NCBI GenBank assembly: GCA_025506515.1
Contig: CM046443.1
Span: 42,087,331-42,151,330 of the forward strand
DNA from: Flaveria trinervia
Lineage: Eukaryota > Streptophyta > Magnoliopsida > Asterales > Asteraceae
Direction of reading: 5' to 3'
DNA: 64,000 nt
The translations under genes and the position numbers were made by a program. Shown in pieces: positions 10,876-21,560 of this stretch (the first letter of the stretch is position 1; every line of letters begins with the position of its first letter). The notes beneath the pieces are model-generated. The model was not told the DNA's origin. It saw nothing but the letters and a program-made list of their open reading frames with translations, and did not search any database.

Positions 10876-10983
10876 GCCTCTCTGCTGTGAGGTGGGACTC
10901 ACCTAAGGATAAGCACAACCTAAATATTCTATAATTGATTGTTGTTTGTGCCTCTCTGATGTGCGGTGGCACTGAGCTGAGGC
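10876..10983 (+). ncRNA. Paired two-step hairpins of A
   Basis: There are two copies, starting at 10876 and 10950. The second pairs GCCTC (10950-10954) with GAGGC (10979-10983) and inside it GTGC with GCAC around the loop GGTG. The first is degenerate. B and C also carry two copies, 74-75 bp apart. It may act as an RNA element of the genomic transcript; function unknown. Confidence 0.5.
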
Positions 10984-11583
10984 TTGGCGCATATCTTTGA
11001 AAGCTCTTAGAATTGTCTCTTCTTGAAAATATACCCATAGACCGCTCAAATATCTCCTGAGGAACGTGATTACCATATAAGCGTGGGAACAATAAGTGCT
11101 TGTTGAAATAATTAAATCTTAATTCATCACCAATGTGTGTCAAAAATCTGTGTATGGATTTAAGAGGACAAGTATACTGACAATCATCGTGAGCTGCAGT
11201 TCTTGAAAGTCAAAATCAGTGTGTGCATCTTGTAGCTCTAGTATGATTTCTTAAAATTTCTATTGACTATTAGTGAAAACAAGGATCAAGCATCAAAATT
11301 GTTTATTAAAATGTCCAACTGATTTTGATATACTTGTGTGATTCTAAAAATGAATCGTACCAGAAATGATAAATTAGAATTGAAGCTATGCTGTCCAGGA
11401 AGTAAAATCAATTAGAATTACACTAATAGGTTTAAAATCCATCTCTAATCAAAAATACAAAATATGTGTTAGTTTTGTTTTCTAAAATTTTCTAGTTGCT
11501 TTATTTATTAATTTTTAGTCATTTAGTTAGTAAAAGTCAGACTAGGCATCGTAATTCAATATATGAAACACTCACTTAAAAGA

Positions 11584-11764
11584 GGTCACGTCTGAGGTTA
11601 CCAATCGGTTCTTTGTTAAAAGGATCACGTCTGAGGTGATCAAAATTTTACAATGCTAAAAGGATCACGTCTGAGGTGATCAACAGTTTTCAATGTTAAA
11701 AGGATCACGTCTGAGGTGATCAATAGTTTTCAAAGTTAAAAGGATCATGTCTGAGACGGTCATC
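11584..11764 (+). repeat. Tandem GTCTGAG hairpin array of A
   Basis: Five hairpins lie at a 39-40 bp period. Copies 2-4 pair GATCAC with GTGATC (starting 11623, 11663, 11703) around the invariant loop GTCTGAG. Copy 1 (11584) pairs GGTCAC with GTTACC and copy 5 (11743) GATCAT with ACGGTC. Stems vary, while the loop does not. B and C have homologous arrays with yet other stem pairs. Confidence 0.85.
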
Positions 11765-11819
11765 GATTGTAATGTTTTATCTATAGTTAAAAGGGCTAAG
11801 TGTTTGAATGGTCATAAGG

Positions 11820-12140
11820 TCAAATTATAAGTATGAGCCATTCGCACGACTGGACCATGGGTATGGACCAGTCGCACAACTAGATCATACGTATTAGCCC
11901 AATCGGAAGACTGAACCACACGTATGGACCAGACGTATGATTGGACCATAAGCATGGGTCAAGCCGTACGATTGGATCACAAGAATAAACCAATCGCACG
12001 AATAGAGTTAACTGAATGACTCAGTTGCACGACTGAAACCTAGTCGCATGACTGAATGTGACCGACTGAGCAAGTCGCACGACTGGGCCCCAGTCGCATG
12101 AACCAAGAGTGTGAATAGGTTCAGTCGCACGACTGAAGGA
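11820..12140. repeat. Palindrome field upstream of A's 3' ORF
   Basis: A run of near-palindromic 12-mers, for example AGTCGCACGACT at 12123-12134, lies in the same type of field as in the LTR and leader. A further short field lies at about 12540-12730, with AATCGCACGATT at 12559-12570. Confidence 0.75.
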
Positions 12141-12775
12141 AACCCTAGTATAAATAGAGGGGGAGTCGGTCATAGACACTCATCACCCCCAAATCGCACC
12201 TAAATCGCATGAAATCAAGATTACTCTGCCCAAATTTCATCTTTGTGATTTACCAACCTGTTTGTGAGACTAACGAATACGCTTTGTTTCTACACCTAAT
12301 GCAAGACTAAAATCGACCAAAATGCACAGTTTAATCAAGCCCTAACATTCAAATTGAGTGTAAACAAAACCGAGACAAAACCGTCTAAATAAACCACTAA
12401 TCTGTACTTAATCGTCAAATTATTCAGTACTAAGTGTTATTTTGATGGATTGCGAGATCAATGAATCTAACCTGAACGTTTAACTTCAAGTATAGACTAA
12501 GAATCAATCCTACAGTACCGTACAGAGACATATGTGAATGGACACACTGATGAACTTCAATCGCACGATTGAAATGGGCAAATGATTCAATCGCACGAAT
12601 GAACCATGCATATGAATTCAATCGCACGACTGGTTCAACCGCATAGAACAGCATACGACTCAGTTAAGTCGCAGGCTCATTCGCACGACTAAGACTCAGT
12701 CACACTATCCATTCGCACGACAGAACAGAATGATACAAGTCCATTAAATTCAAGTTTCATTCACTTACACAAACT

Positions 12776-12802
12776 CTAACAATTATTTATCTTGTGTAAT
12801 AG
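12776..12802 (+). promoter_or_regulatory. Candidate splice acceptor before A's 3' ORF
   Basis: A ctaac branch-like word (12776-12780) is followed by a T-rich stretch and AG at 12801-12802, four bases before the 3' ORF atg at 12807. B has the same arrangement. It suggests that the 3' ORF could be made from a spliced subgenomic RNA. No donor was identified. Confidence 0.4.
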
Positions 12803-14483
12803 AAACATGGCAAGTAGATGGATATGAGCACAAAGCATAACCTTTGTCCCCATCTGACGTCACCTCCCGGAATGCCTCTAATTTTGCTAGGATTATTGCC
12901 TTCGTACGGAGATCGAGGATCTTCAAGGATATATCTACCCTGTGCACACCATATCGATCAATTCAGTAGTCTTTCTAGGAAAGCACGATAATAGACGGTC
13001 TGCTGAACCAGGTCGTGTTCGGAGTACCATATTTGGTGAAGAGATAGAGATTAGTGAGGAAGACATGAGAAGAGTGTTAGAGTTGGGTGATGATGGTGAC
13101 TACCCAACCAGACTGCATCCATTGACAGTTAGAGGTTGTTTTCTTTGGGCCAAGTACACTGGGGACATAAACGCTGGTGTGCTCAACAAGAGCAACCTGT
13201 GCCCACAGTTCAAGTACTTGGCATATGTGTTGCTCAAGCGCATAGCCTCAAGGAAGGGAGGCTTTGATCAGATGTCAGACCAAATCAAAAATGCTTATGT
13301 AGCTCTGGTACTTAACCATTCGTTCAGTTTTTCACGGAAGATCTTCTCCTTCAGGGTCGAGAATATAGAGGCCAAAGGAAAGGAAGGCTTCTGCATGTAC
13401 CCTCGATTCCTTTAAATGATCCTAGACCAGAAGCTTCCTTCACTGCCCAAGGAGAGTGATGATGCAGTTACTCTAGAGGTGATGGATGACACCACCTTCG
13501 AAAGGATGAAGGTATACCGGGGCAAGCAGGTGAAGCCCCCGGTAAGGAGACTGTTTGGGCATCTGGCCCAGGATGATTATGTGGCGCCAGCTAGGAGGAA
13601 GTGGCGTCACGACGACACTGACTCTGATACTGAGCCGATTGCTCTACCCTCCGATGATTCTGACGATGATGACCATGGTGATGGTCAAGGAGGTGATGGT
13701 CTGGATGGACCTGAGTTGGCTCCAATACACCCTGATTTTCATATAGAGGAGCAGGAGGAGGAGTCGGACGAGGAGCCTCTTGTACGGATGGTAGGGAGCC
13801 GAGTCGTAGCCACTGAGAGAAGGCTCAGGGCAGTTGGTGGATGCCAGGGTGAGTCCAGGGATCCTGTTACTGCTAATACAGATCCATCTTACACCTTGGA
13901 CTAGCCTAGTAGCCAAGGGGGAGCCTCTATTTCTAGGGGCTCCAGGCAGAAGAGAATGGCCCACCATTATGGCAAAAAGGGTAAGAGGCCGAGATTTACT
14001 TTGACCCCATCCTCTACCACTTCCACAGCCACCACTACTGCCACAGCCACCACCACATCCACCATAGCTACGACCACTACTACAATACCCCTACCACTAC
14101 TACTACACTCCCAACCACCACTACTATAGCCACCCGTTCACCATCCATTACTATCCCACCACCCATATTCACCACATCCACCACTACCACTACCAGCCAC
14201 CAAGCAGGTCCATCAACCCATACTACCTTCACCACATGACCCACTCTACCCTCCATTGGGATAGAGGAACAACTAGAAGCACTAAACAAGATGGTGCTTA
14301 AGCTGTTAGCTGCTGATGAGCAAAGAGCAACATAACTAAGTTAGCTTGTGGAGCTCAATACTGCTCAAGCCCAGCAGATCTCCCAAGTCCAGGAGCAGAA
14401 TGAGCAATCAGTTAAAAGGATTGAGGAGTTAGAGGCTAAAGATGAGTCTCTGAAGATCAGAGAAGGTGATGTAGATGGCGATG

Positions 14484-14485
14484 GA

Positions 14486-14517
<32 letters not shown>

Positions 14518-14632
14518 CGACGATGATGATGATGATGATGATGATGATAATGATGATGATGATGATTGTGATGATAATGAGTCTGAGGAAGAAGATGATA
14601 GTGATGATGAAAGGTCAAGGGGAAAGTGATGA
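14484..14632 (+). repeat. GAT microsatellite inside A's 3' ORF
   Basis: A long run of gat/gac triplets reads as poly-Asp in the ORF frame. B has only a short version (39370-39390), so the tract expanded in A or shrank in B. In other frames it reads as poly-Met or, on the minus strand, poly-Ser; those are artefacts. Confidence 0.9.
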
Positions 14633-14778
14633 TGATGATGATGATGATTATGATGAAGAAGGAGGTGCAACTACATCAGCCTCAGCTCAAGGTTAAGGGA
14701 GAAGGACAAATAAAACGCAAGACCAAGGAGCATCATCATCAGCCCCTGCGGTTGAAGAGTTGACTAATAAGGACAAAA

Positions 14779-14927
14779 GTAATGATTAGATGTTTATGTA
14801 TTTGAAGACTTTTGTACTTGAATCTTGTATTATAGTTGTGTAATCAATGTTTATATATATTTATCTACTGTTTAAATGTCTTGATTAATTACTAATGGTT
14901 GATGTGTTACATGTTTAAATCAAGCAG
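14779..14927 (+). other. Predicted spliceosomal intron in A's 3' ORF
   Basis: A 149-bp stretch begins gtaatg and ends aatcaagcag, with TACTAAT at 14890-14896 (branch A 32 bases before the end). Removal joins aaa-a to at in phase 1, as in B. The joined frame in A meets one taa directly after the junction, then continues open as SEQDEYDVAPLQQ. Retention gives an early stop. Confidence 0.65.
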
Positions 14928-16142
14928 ATTAAACATCTGAGCAAGATGAATATGATGTTGCTCCCCTACAACAAATCAAGTCTCAACTCATAATGATTCT
15001 TGATTTGAAAGGGATTGTCTAAAGGTCGGTGAGCTATACTCCCCAAGAAGGAGAAATCATACACGACCTGACTGATGAGCAACTTGCAAAGATGTTCAGG
15101 CTAAATCCAGACGAGATTGTCAAAGATGCGCCTACTTTTGATGTGACAAGTGACCATGAGCTAAACGACATAGATGAAATAGAGATTGAAGATGTCACAG
15201 CCCAACATTATCCAGAGTACACCAATCGAGAGGGCTATTTGATCCCCAACTTGGGTGACACTCTCGGCAGTGCTACATTCGACTAACTAGATAAGATGGA
15301 AAAAGAGACTGAGACGATTGAAAGCCAAGCCCAAGCCTCAGACGCTGATGTTGATATAAAGAAGGCTGAATGGGCGGCTTGTTTTGTTGAGATACGAGCC
15401 TAACGCACGACTCAAAAGCCAAATGCCTACACCAAGCTCTACAAGGTCAAGAAACATTTAAAGGTGTCGGGCAAAATTATTGTGTGGGCATATTTTGAGG
15501 ATCTTAAGGTCTATGCAGTTAAAAAGGAGAAGGGAATAGAGTACTTCAGATTCTCACATGATCTGAAGACTCTCCCTGGTTTTGAGGTCAACTAGTTGGC
15601 ACGCCTAAACTTGTTATATGCTGATCCCAGGAAAATGACATACCGGTTTGAAGCTGCACTAAAGAAGGAATACCACACCAGATGGGTAAACTTCAGACCT
15701 CAATAACGAAGAGGTACATCCAAAGGTCTAAAGTAGATCCTATTTCTGGAAAGCCTAAGGTGGTGCTGAAGTGGAGTCTCCGCGCATAATGTCCAAGATT
15801 CCCTTAAGGGAAATGCCATAGGACTTCACTCCACACTTCAAATGGTGGTATTATGCTTGGAGAACAGGTGAAGTGGTCGTAGTATTACAGAGAGAGAGCA
15901 AAATGGAGACTATCTGGGTGTTCGACCCTATGTGGCTAACCAACTTGTTTGCAGACGATGTTTATACACTATACAAATGGCCACTATTCTAGACTCGCAA
16001 GATATAGTACAACTCCTACAGTTCGAGAACGTGATACGACTCTGTTTAGCATTTGAGATACATGCAGGCGTTACTAGAGAGGAGAAGTAAAAGAAATTTG
16101 AGGAGCAAATGAAGAATGTTAGACACTAATGTAAGCTAGGTC

Positions 16143-16154
16143 CAAGGGGGAGTT
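16143..16154 (+). other. Polypurine tract of A
   Basis: The sequence caagggggagtt directly precedes the 3' LTR and is the expected primer for plus-strand synthesis. The same tract precedes B's 3' LTR. Confidence 0.85.
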
Positions 16155-16886
16155 TGTGATACATGTATACCTAGTTTAGGAGCTTAATGTAAAATGTCTG
16201 TCATGTCTTACATATATGTAATGAATGAGTTGAATGAAATGCAATATGTGAGTGATGCTTATGATTTTAATGTTTCATTGTTTATTGTGTAATAAAGCAT
16301 ATTTAACTAACTATATTGGTTTGTGGTTGTTTATATAGTTCTTAGTCAATAATGATTTAGAAACGTGTTCAAACTTAATCGTATGAAGTCTTCATGGGAA
16401 TGGACAATGCTAATGGACCATACACATGAATACTTCATTCTAATGGACCAGTCACACGACTGAACAGGGAGACTAGATCAGTCGTATGATTGAGACATAA
16501 GATTAGCTCAGTCGCACGACTGAATCTTCAATCGTTCGTATGAATCAATCGCATGATTCAGTCGCACGACTGAACCATGCTAATGGTTCAGTTGTATGAT
16601 TGACAAACCCTAACCTGTAAGTACCACCTAATTCGTGGAAAAACATAACACTAGAAGAATTTCAACTCACATTCATTCCCTAGCCGTCTAGAGACTCCAG
16701 AGAACCTGTTCCAACTTCATAGTTCGTAGTTGATCCCGTTCTAATCGTTATTAACATTTCTTTAATCGTTAGATTGATCTGAAGTGTGTTCTCACTGATT
16801 GGATCGCCAATTAAATAGGATTCCGCACTATTTGATCTGGTTTCACGCATTATTAGTTAGTACTCCGTACGTACATGGTCCTAACA
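16155..16886 (+). mobile_element. 3' LTR of element A
   Basis: The LTR runs from TGTGATACATG to CCTAACA, 732 bp against 734 bp for the 5' copy. The TATA position (about 16614) reads tgtaagta. A palindrome field lies at about 16388-16603. The LTR is followed directly by GAACC and then by resumed gag of element D. Confidence 0.95.
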
Positions 16887-16891
16887 GAACC
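16887..16891. repeat. Target-site duplication of element A, right copy (GAACC)
   Basis: This matches 2877-2881. Across the two copies the gag reading frame of element D is continuous (DGT before, YD after). Confidence 0.95.
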
Positions 16892-18699
16892 TATGACTAG
16901 AGTATGTATGAGAGGGAAGTCTTGGAAAAAAATCTACTTTAATGGCTCACATGGAAAACAAAGTTCCACCCATGGCTAGTGCGGTAAGAGATATGTTATG
17001 TTCATCAATATGTGTTGAGGAAGTTGAAAGATATAGTGTCCATGCATAACAACTGGCTGATAAAGTTAAAGAAACAATGATTTTAAATGAATCTCATGTA
17101 AGACAACATAAATTATATCAAATAAAAATTAACTCTTTACAAAAGGATTTAGATAAAATTGTTTTAGAAAATTAAAGTTTAAAAGCACAAGTTGAGCATC
17201 TAACCACTTCTTTAACTAAACCCATGGATGATCATGCATCAAATGAAGTGAAACTTCAGAAGTTTCAACTTTTATCTCAGCAGTATGAGAAATTATTAAA
17301 TTCTCATATTGAATCAAAGAACAGGTCTGGGTTAGGATATAATGTTGTGGCACATCCTGTAAACAATAATTACACACCTTTACCTGAATCAATGACAAAT
17401 AACTTGTCAAATCATTTTGTGCCAAGCACTAAATTTGAAAAAAATTCTAATCAACAAGATATTCATAATTAAATTGAGGTGAATGAAACTGAGTCTTCTG
17501 AATGAGAAAAGATTAATCAAAAGGATTCAAAATTTGACTTTGATCATTGTGATCACTTGTATGATTCTGATGAACATGATGATGATCTACAGAACAAGGG
17601 TAAGAATATTGTTTTTGAAACAACATTCCAAAAGTTCTTGAGAAACAAAGTTTCAATATCCTCCAAACAAAGAAACATGCTGAAGACTATTTGCAAGAGA
17701 ATAGCTCAGCTAATGACGGTTTTCAAGAACTACAATAGTAACAAAAACCTTCAAGTGAAGTAATTGAAAAGTGTGCCTCTACTGAGGAAATACACAAATC
17801 ATCTGTGGAAATAGCAAATAAGAAGCTATGAGTTGATCTTCAGCAGAAGAATAAACTTTCTTCAGTAGAAGATCTGCGGCAGAAGAAACCTTAAGTAGAA
17901 GTTCATACTGATTCAGTAGATGATATACGGAAGGCAATGTCAACAACAAACAAATCAAAAATTCAAAAGATGAAAGATGATAGATTAACTTCAAAATTGA
18001 AAAAGGATGCAAAGTCTTAGAAGTTGACAAATCAGAGGAGACATATTGCAAATGGTGTGACATGAAAATCCGTAATACTGAAGATTGTTACTTTAGTAGT
18101 TATTGTCCTATATGCAATACGAACAATCACATGACATCTGACTGTTACTTCAACAAACATTGTGCTATTCGTAACAAAAATAACCATTCAACTCACGAAT
18201 GTTATATATTGATTGTGAAAAATTCAAAAAATTAAGAAGTCACAACAAAAACAAAATCCAAAACCAAAGGAGAAAACATCCACTGATGTTCAACCGTTGA
18301 AGAAAAGAACATCATTCCAGCAATCAAAAACAACTCACAAAAGGGTGAATTTGACTGAAGCGGAAACAAATGTTGATGATGGCTTTCTTTGATAATTTCG
18401 AAAAGTGAACTCATGTACCTCATTCAAAATCAAAGATAGTGAAACTTTCAACAATCAAGATTCATTAATAAAACCAAAGCATCAAACCAACAAAAATAAG
18501 GTGAATGAAAAAGAGATTGAGAAACCAGGACCTCGTTCATCAACATCATCTTCAACAGAATCATCCGCATGAGTAACAACACAGAATGAATCAAACAAAA
18601 CTAAAACTAAAACTTCAGACATATTCATGAAGGAGTAACAATTTTAGACACTACTAGCAACCCAAGATCATTAAGGCTTGGGTTGTAAATTCTAACTGA
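16892..18699 (+). pseudogene. Element D gag, C-terminal part with triple zinc knuckle
   Basis: This resumes the Gag frame broken by A. A long Lys/Glu/Leu-rich stretch (about 17040-17470) has coiled-coil character, with QQYEKLLNSHIESKNRSGLGYN conserved in spirit with A and B (RSGLGY against GLGYKVV). At 18047-18202 three knuckle-like modules follow at an exact 57-bp period; only the middle one keeps all four ligands. The region ends at KAWVVNSN and a stop, as the PNLN stop of A, B and C. Stops and shifts are frequent (for example near 17472, 17760 and 18230). Confidence 0.75.
18047..18202 (+). repeat. Three tandem CCHC-like modules in element D Gag
   Basis: Modules lie at 18047-18088, 18104-18145 and 18161-18202. 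Module 2 is a perfect C-x2-C-x4-H-x4-C (CPICNTNNHMTSDC). Module 1 has Arg in place of His, and module 3 has Arg in place of the second Cys. Each is followed by Tyr, and the spacing suggests serial duplication of a 19-codon unit. Confidence 0.85.
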
Positions 18700-18710
18700 T
18701 TTCTTTTTGT

Positions 18711-18840
18711 GTTGATAGTGGTTGTTCCAGGCATATGACAGGAAACTATTCACTTCTTCATGACTTCAAACGTAAAAATGCTTCATATGTGGCATTTTGT
18801 GGGATAAGAAGGGAGGTAAAATAGTTAGTGAAGGAATGGT
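18711..18840 (+). pseudogene. Element D aspartic protease
   Basis: The motif VDSGCSRHMTGNYSLLHDF starts at 18711 with the catalytic Asp codon at 18714. This is the DSGCS form of the Copia protease. The domain is short and frameshifts by about 18800. Confidence 0.8.
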
Positions 18841-19890
18841 AACTAATGATGTGCTCAAATTTTAGAAGGCTGAGGGGGTTACCACCACATCCTCTCCCGA
18901 TAAACTATTGTGAAAATTTACAATATAGTTTACTGAGTGTGTCTCAAATTTGTGATCAAAATTATACCACATTATTTGATAACACTAACTGTTACATTCT
19001 TAAGCCATGTTTTTTCTGTTCTAGAAGATTGGGTCCTTCTTAAAGCATCAACAAAAGGAAACACATATGTTTTGTATATAACACACTTCACTCACAAGAC
19101 ATGAAACATGCCTTCTATCTAAGTCATCAGAAGATGAATCTTAATTGTGGCATAAAAGTCTTGTCAATTCTAACATGAAGAACATGAACAAATTGGTGAA
19201 AAATGACTTAGTCATTGGATTGTCAAAGAAAGAATTTTATTGTTCAAATCATTGTTCTTCTTGTTATAAAGGAAAAAAAACACAGAATGTCTCATAAATC
19301 CAAATCTATTAATACAAACACTACCCCACTCAAATTGCTTCACATGAATCTGTTTGGTCTAACCAATGTGATGAGCATTAGAAAGAGCATTAATCGATTT
19401 TGTCATCAAGATTGAGTATCAACTTGATCTAAAAGTTAAAATTTTTAGGAGTGATAATGGACTGAATTGTTAATATTGACTTAAATTCCTTTTGCAGGAA
19501 TAAAGGTATTGCCAGGCAATTCAGTGCACCAAGAACTCCACAACAGAATGGAGTTGCTGAAACAAGAAACAAAACACTTATTGAAGCAGCAAGAACAATG
19601 CTAGCTAATTCACAATTGCCAATCACCTTTGGGCTGATGGAGTGAATATAGCATGCAATATGCAAAATAGGACATTGATTGTCAAAGAACATAACAAAAC
19701 ACCTTATGAGCTTTTATTTAAAATAAAACCTTACATACGATATCCGAGAGCTTTTGGGTGTCATGTATTTGTGTTAAACATAAATGAACAAGTGGGAAAA
19801 TTTTCAGAAAAGGCCTATGATGGTTTCTTTGTTGGATATTCTTCAACATCTAATCTTATAGATCTATATTCCACAACATAACATTATGGA
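18841..19890 (+). pseudogene. Element D integrase
   Basis: Fragments of the domain are present in order: SVSQICDQNYTTLFDNTNCYIL (about 18930-19000), LWHKSLVN pre-integrase segment with NHCSSCYKGK zinc ligands (19140-19270), and HMNLFGL (19342), where Asn replaces the first catalytic Asp found in HMDLFGP of B. About 100 codons around the DDYSRF strand are missing after 19390. The Glu region (RTPQQNGVAE, near 19530-19560) and the C-terminal segment (YELLFKIKPYIRYPRAFGC) remain. It is inactive. Confidence 0.8.
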
Positions 19891-20700
19891 AGAAACTCGT
19901 AATGTATCCTTAGTGATCCTTATTTACTAAATTAGTTAAAGGATCATCATGGTTGTTTGATATAGATGCACTAATAGATTAGTTTAACTCTGGTTATTTG
20001 AGTAATACAAGATCTAATGATACATGTTATCTATTTGTTCCCCCATATATGAATGAAGTGACATTATCTGCTGATCCTCCAAGGATACACACATCATGTT
20101 TTATGGAACATGGAACAATAAATAATGACAATGATGATGCAGAAGTCCAACAAACTGAATACACGTCCTAAGACGGAAACACTTCATCAACAGCTACTAA
20201 CTCTGCATCTGCAGATGTACATTGTGTATCTGGAGATATGAATAATGTCTCAGCAATTGTTCCATGCTCTCAAGAAGATCCAACAAACATTGGAAATGAC
20301 TCATCAAATCCTCATATACCATCCGGAGAAGTTTCTGTAACTCCTACGAAAGAATAAAATGCTTCCGGAGAACTTCCTACGGAAGACATTAATTACGCTC
20401 CTGATGTTCAGACTCAGGAAGACCACTCAATACTCAATGATGACGAAGAGGAACACCTTGACTACTTCCTAAATTCATCAACTTGATTGGATTCGTCTAC
20501 ATTGATGCATATGATTAACATGGAATCATCTATTCCAGTTGAATTAACTCCAATAACAAGAATTCATAGGAATCATCCAGTCAATAACATTATTGGAGAT
20601 CTTGACAAAAAAAACTACAAGAAGCCAAAGTGGAATTGCCAACATCTATCTTGTCACTTGCTTTCTTTCACAAGTGGTTCCTCCAAACATCACAGCTGCT
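19891..20700 (+). pseudogene. Element D integrase-RT linker
   Basis: Broken coding sequence rich in Asp, Glu, Ser and Thr leads to VELTPITRIHRNHPVNNIIGD (about 20535-20600), equivalent to the NVYHPLDNVIGDV segment of A. Several stops. Short inverted words around tccggagaa and cctacggaag occur near 20320-20385. Confidence 0.6.
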
Positions 20701-21560
20701 CTAACGGACCATAGCTAGATTGAAGCTATGCAAGAAGAGCTTCAACAAGTTAGAAAGCTAAAAGACTAGAATCTAGTTGATTTACCTCAAGGCCAACATC
20801 CAATTGGAACAAGATGGCTCTTCAAAAATAAATTAGATAACAAAGGTATTATTGTGAGAAATAAAGTAATGTTGATTGCACAAGGATGCCCAAAAGAAGA
20901 AGGAATAGACTATGATGAAGTTTTTGCACCAGTTGCAAGAATTGAAGCCATAAGAGTATTCCTAGCATATGCATCATATAAGAAGTTCACCGTCTATCAA
21001 ATGGATGTCGAGTGTGCTTTCCTATATGGAAAAATTGATGAAGAAGTCTATGTATCCCAAACTCCTGGATTTGAAGATCCTCACTACCCACACAGGGTAT
21101 ACAAGCTTGATAAAGTTGTGTATGGTCTTCACCAAGCACCATGAAAGTGGTATGAAACATTATCATCTTTCTTGCTCGAGCATGGATACAAAAGGGGAAC
21201 CTTTGATCGGACTCTCTTTCTCAAAAAAGAACATCAAGATCTCTTAGTTGTTCAAATTTATGTTGATGACATTATATTTGGATCAACTAATAAGATATGT
21301 GTGTAAGCTTTGACGAATTGATGAAATCTAAGTTTCAGATGAATTCAATGGGATAATTAACTTTCTTTAATCGTCTACAAGTTCATGAGAAGACAGATGG
21401 CATTTTCATTATTCAAGAGAAATACATACATCAAATATTGAAGAAGTACAACCTTGTTGATTCATCATCATGCAAAACACCAGCCTTAACAACTGAAAAG
21501 ATTGTACCTGATCCTACAGGAAAAACTGTTGATCAAAGATTATATAAATTAATGATAGAT
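20701..21560 (+). pseudogene. Element D reverse transcriptase
   Basis: The polymerase domain begins EAMQEELQQVRKL. It contains DYDEVFAPVARIEAIRVFLAYASY, YQMDVECAFLYGK, GFEDPHYPHRVYKLDK, and the YVDD box at 21259-21270. Stops at about 20770, 21144 and 21304 break it. It is closer to the RT of element F than to A, B or C, judging by shared strings such as KWYETLSSFLLEHG. Confidence 0.9.

Larger units (their letters stand above)
10177..12806 (+). other. 2.6 kb noncoding region between pol and 3' ORF of A
   Basis: No supported coding sequence. In order it holds a polypurine-like tract (10277-10290), the shared motif gatagtacac (10411), a pair of two-step hairpins (10876-10983), five GTCTGAG hairpins (11584-11764), palindrome fields (about 11820-12140 and 12540-12730), and a splice-acceptor-like site at 12802. 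B and C carry the same items in the same order as far as they extend. Confidence 0.8.
12807..16129 (+). pseudogene. Element A extra 3' ORF
   Basis: This lies where envelope-like genes sit in some plant retrotransposons, but no signal peptide or membrane segment was seen. The atg at 12807 opens MASRW, matching MADRW in B. The N-terminal domain (12860-13415) includes RNASNFARIIAF, an ITxxDIxRxLE helix, LHPLTVRGCFL and YPRFL, with frameshifts near 12870 and 12960. Next come an acidic stretch (to 13904), a Thr/Pro-rich stretch (13990-14240), a coiled coil (EELEAKDESL type, about 14350-14460), and an Asp run. A predicted intron (14779-14927) leads to a C-terminal domain with KKHLKVSGKIIVWAYF, YHTRWVNFRPQ and FDPMWL. 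Function unknown. B has the same protein, so it was under constraint in a common ancestor. Confidence 0.75.
2882..16886 (+). mobile_element. Element A: complete ~14.0 kb Copia retrotransposon
   Basis: The element is bounded by two LTRs (2882-3615 and 16155-16886) and by the duplication GAACC. Order: LTR, degenerate primer-binding site, repeat-rich leader, gag with two zinc knuckles, protease, integrase, RT, RNase H, 2.6 kb noncoding region, ~3.3 kb extra 3' ORF, polypurine tract, LTR. It is inserted in the gag of element D. Its sister B is almost the same length (14,002 bp) with the same layout, so 14 kb is probably the native size. Stops and frameshifts throughout, plus a deletion in integrase, make it non-autonomous. 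The extra 3' ORF puts it in the broad class of large Copia elements typified by SIRE-like families, but lineage assignment needs an RT tree. Confidence 0.95.

Noticed and set aside
14050..14289. Minus-strand Val/Gly-rich frames (also 38686-38936)
   Set aside because: Antisense of the Thr/Pro-rich (accacc) low-complexity part of the 3' ORF; no independent support.
14365..14670. Minus-strand poly-Ser/His frame and plus-strand poly-Met frame
   Set aside because: Shadows of the GAT microsatellite in A's 3' ORF; the poly-Asp frame fits the flanking ORF.
12807..16129. Calling the 3' ORF an envelope gene
   Set aside because: No signal peptide, transmembrane segment or fusion-like motif was seen in A or B; position alone is not enough.
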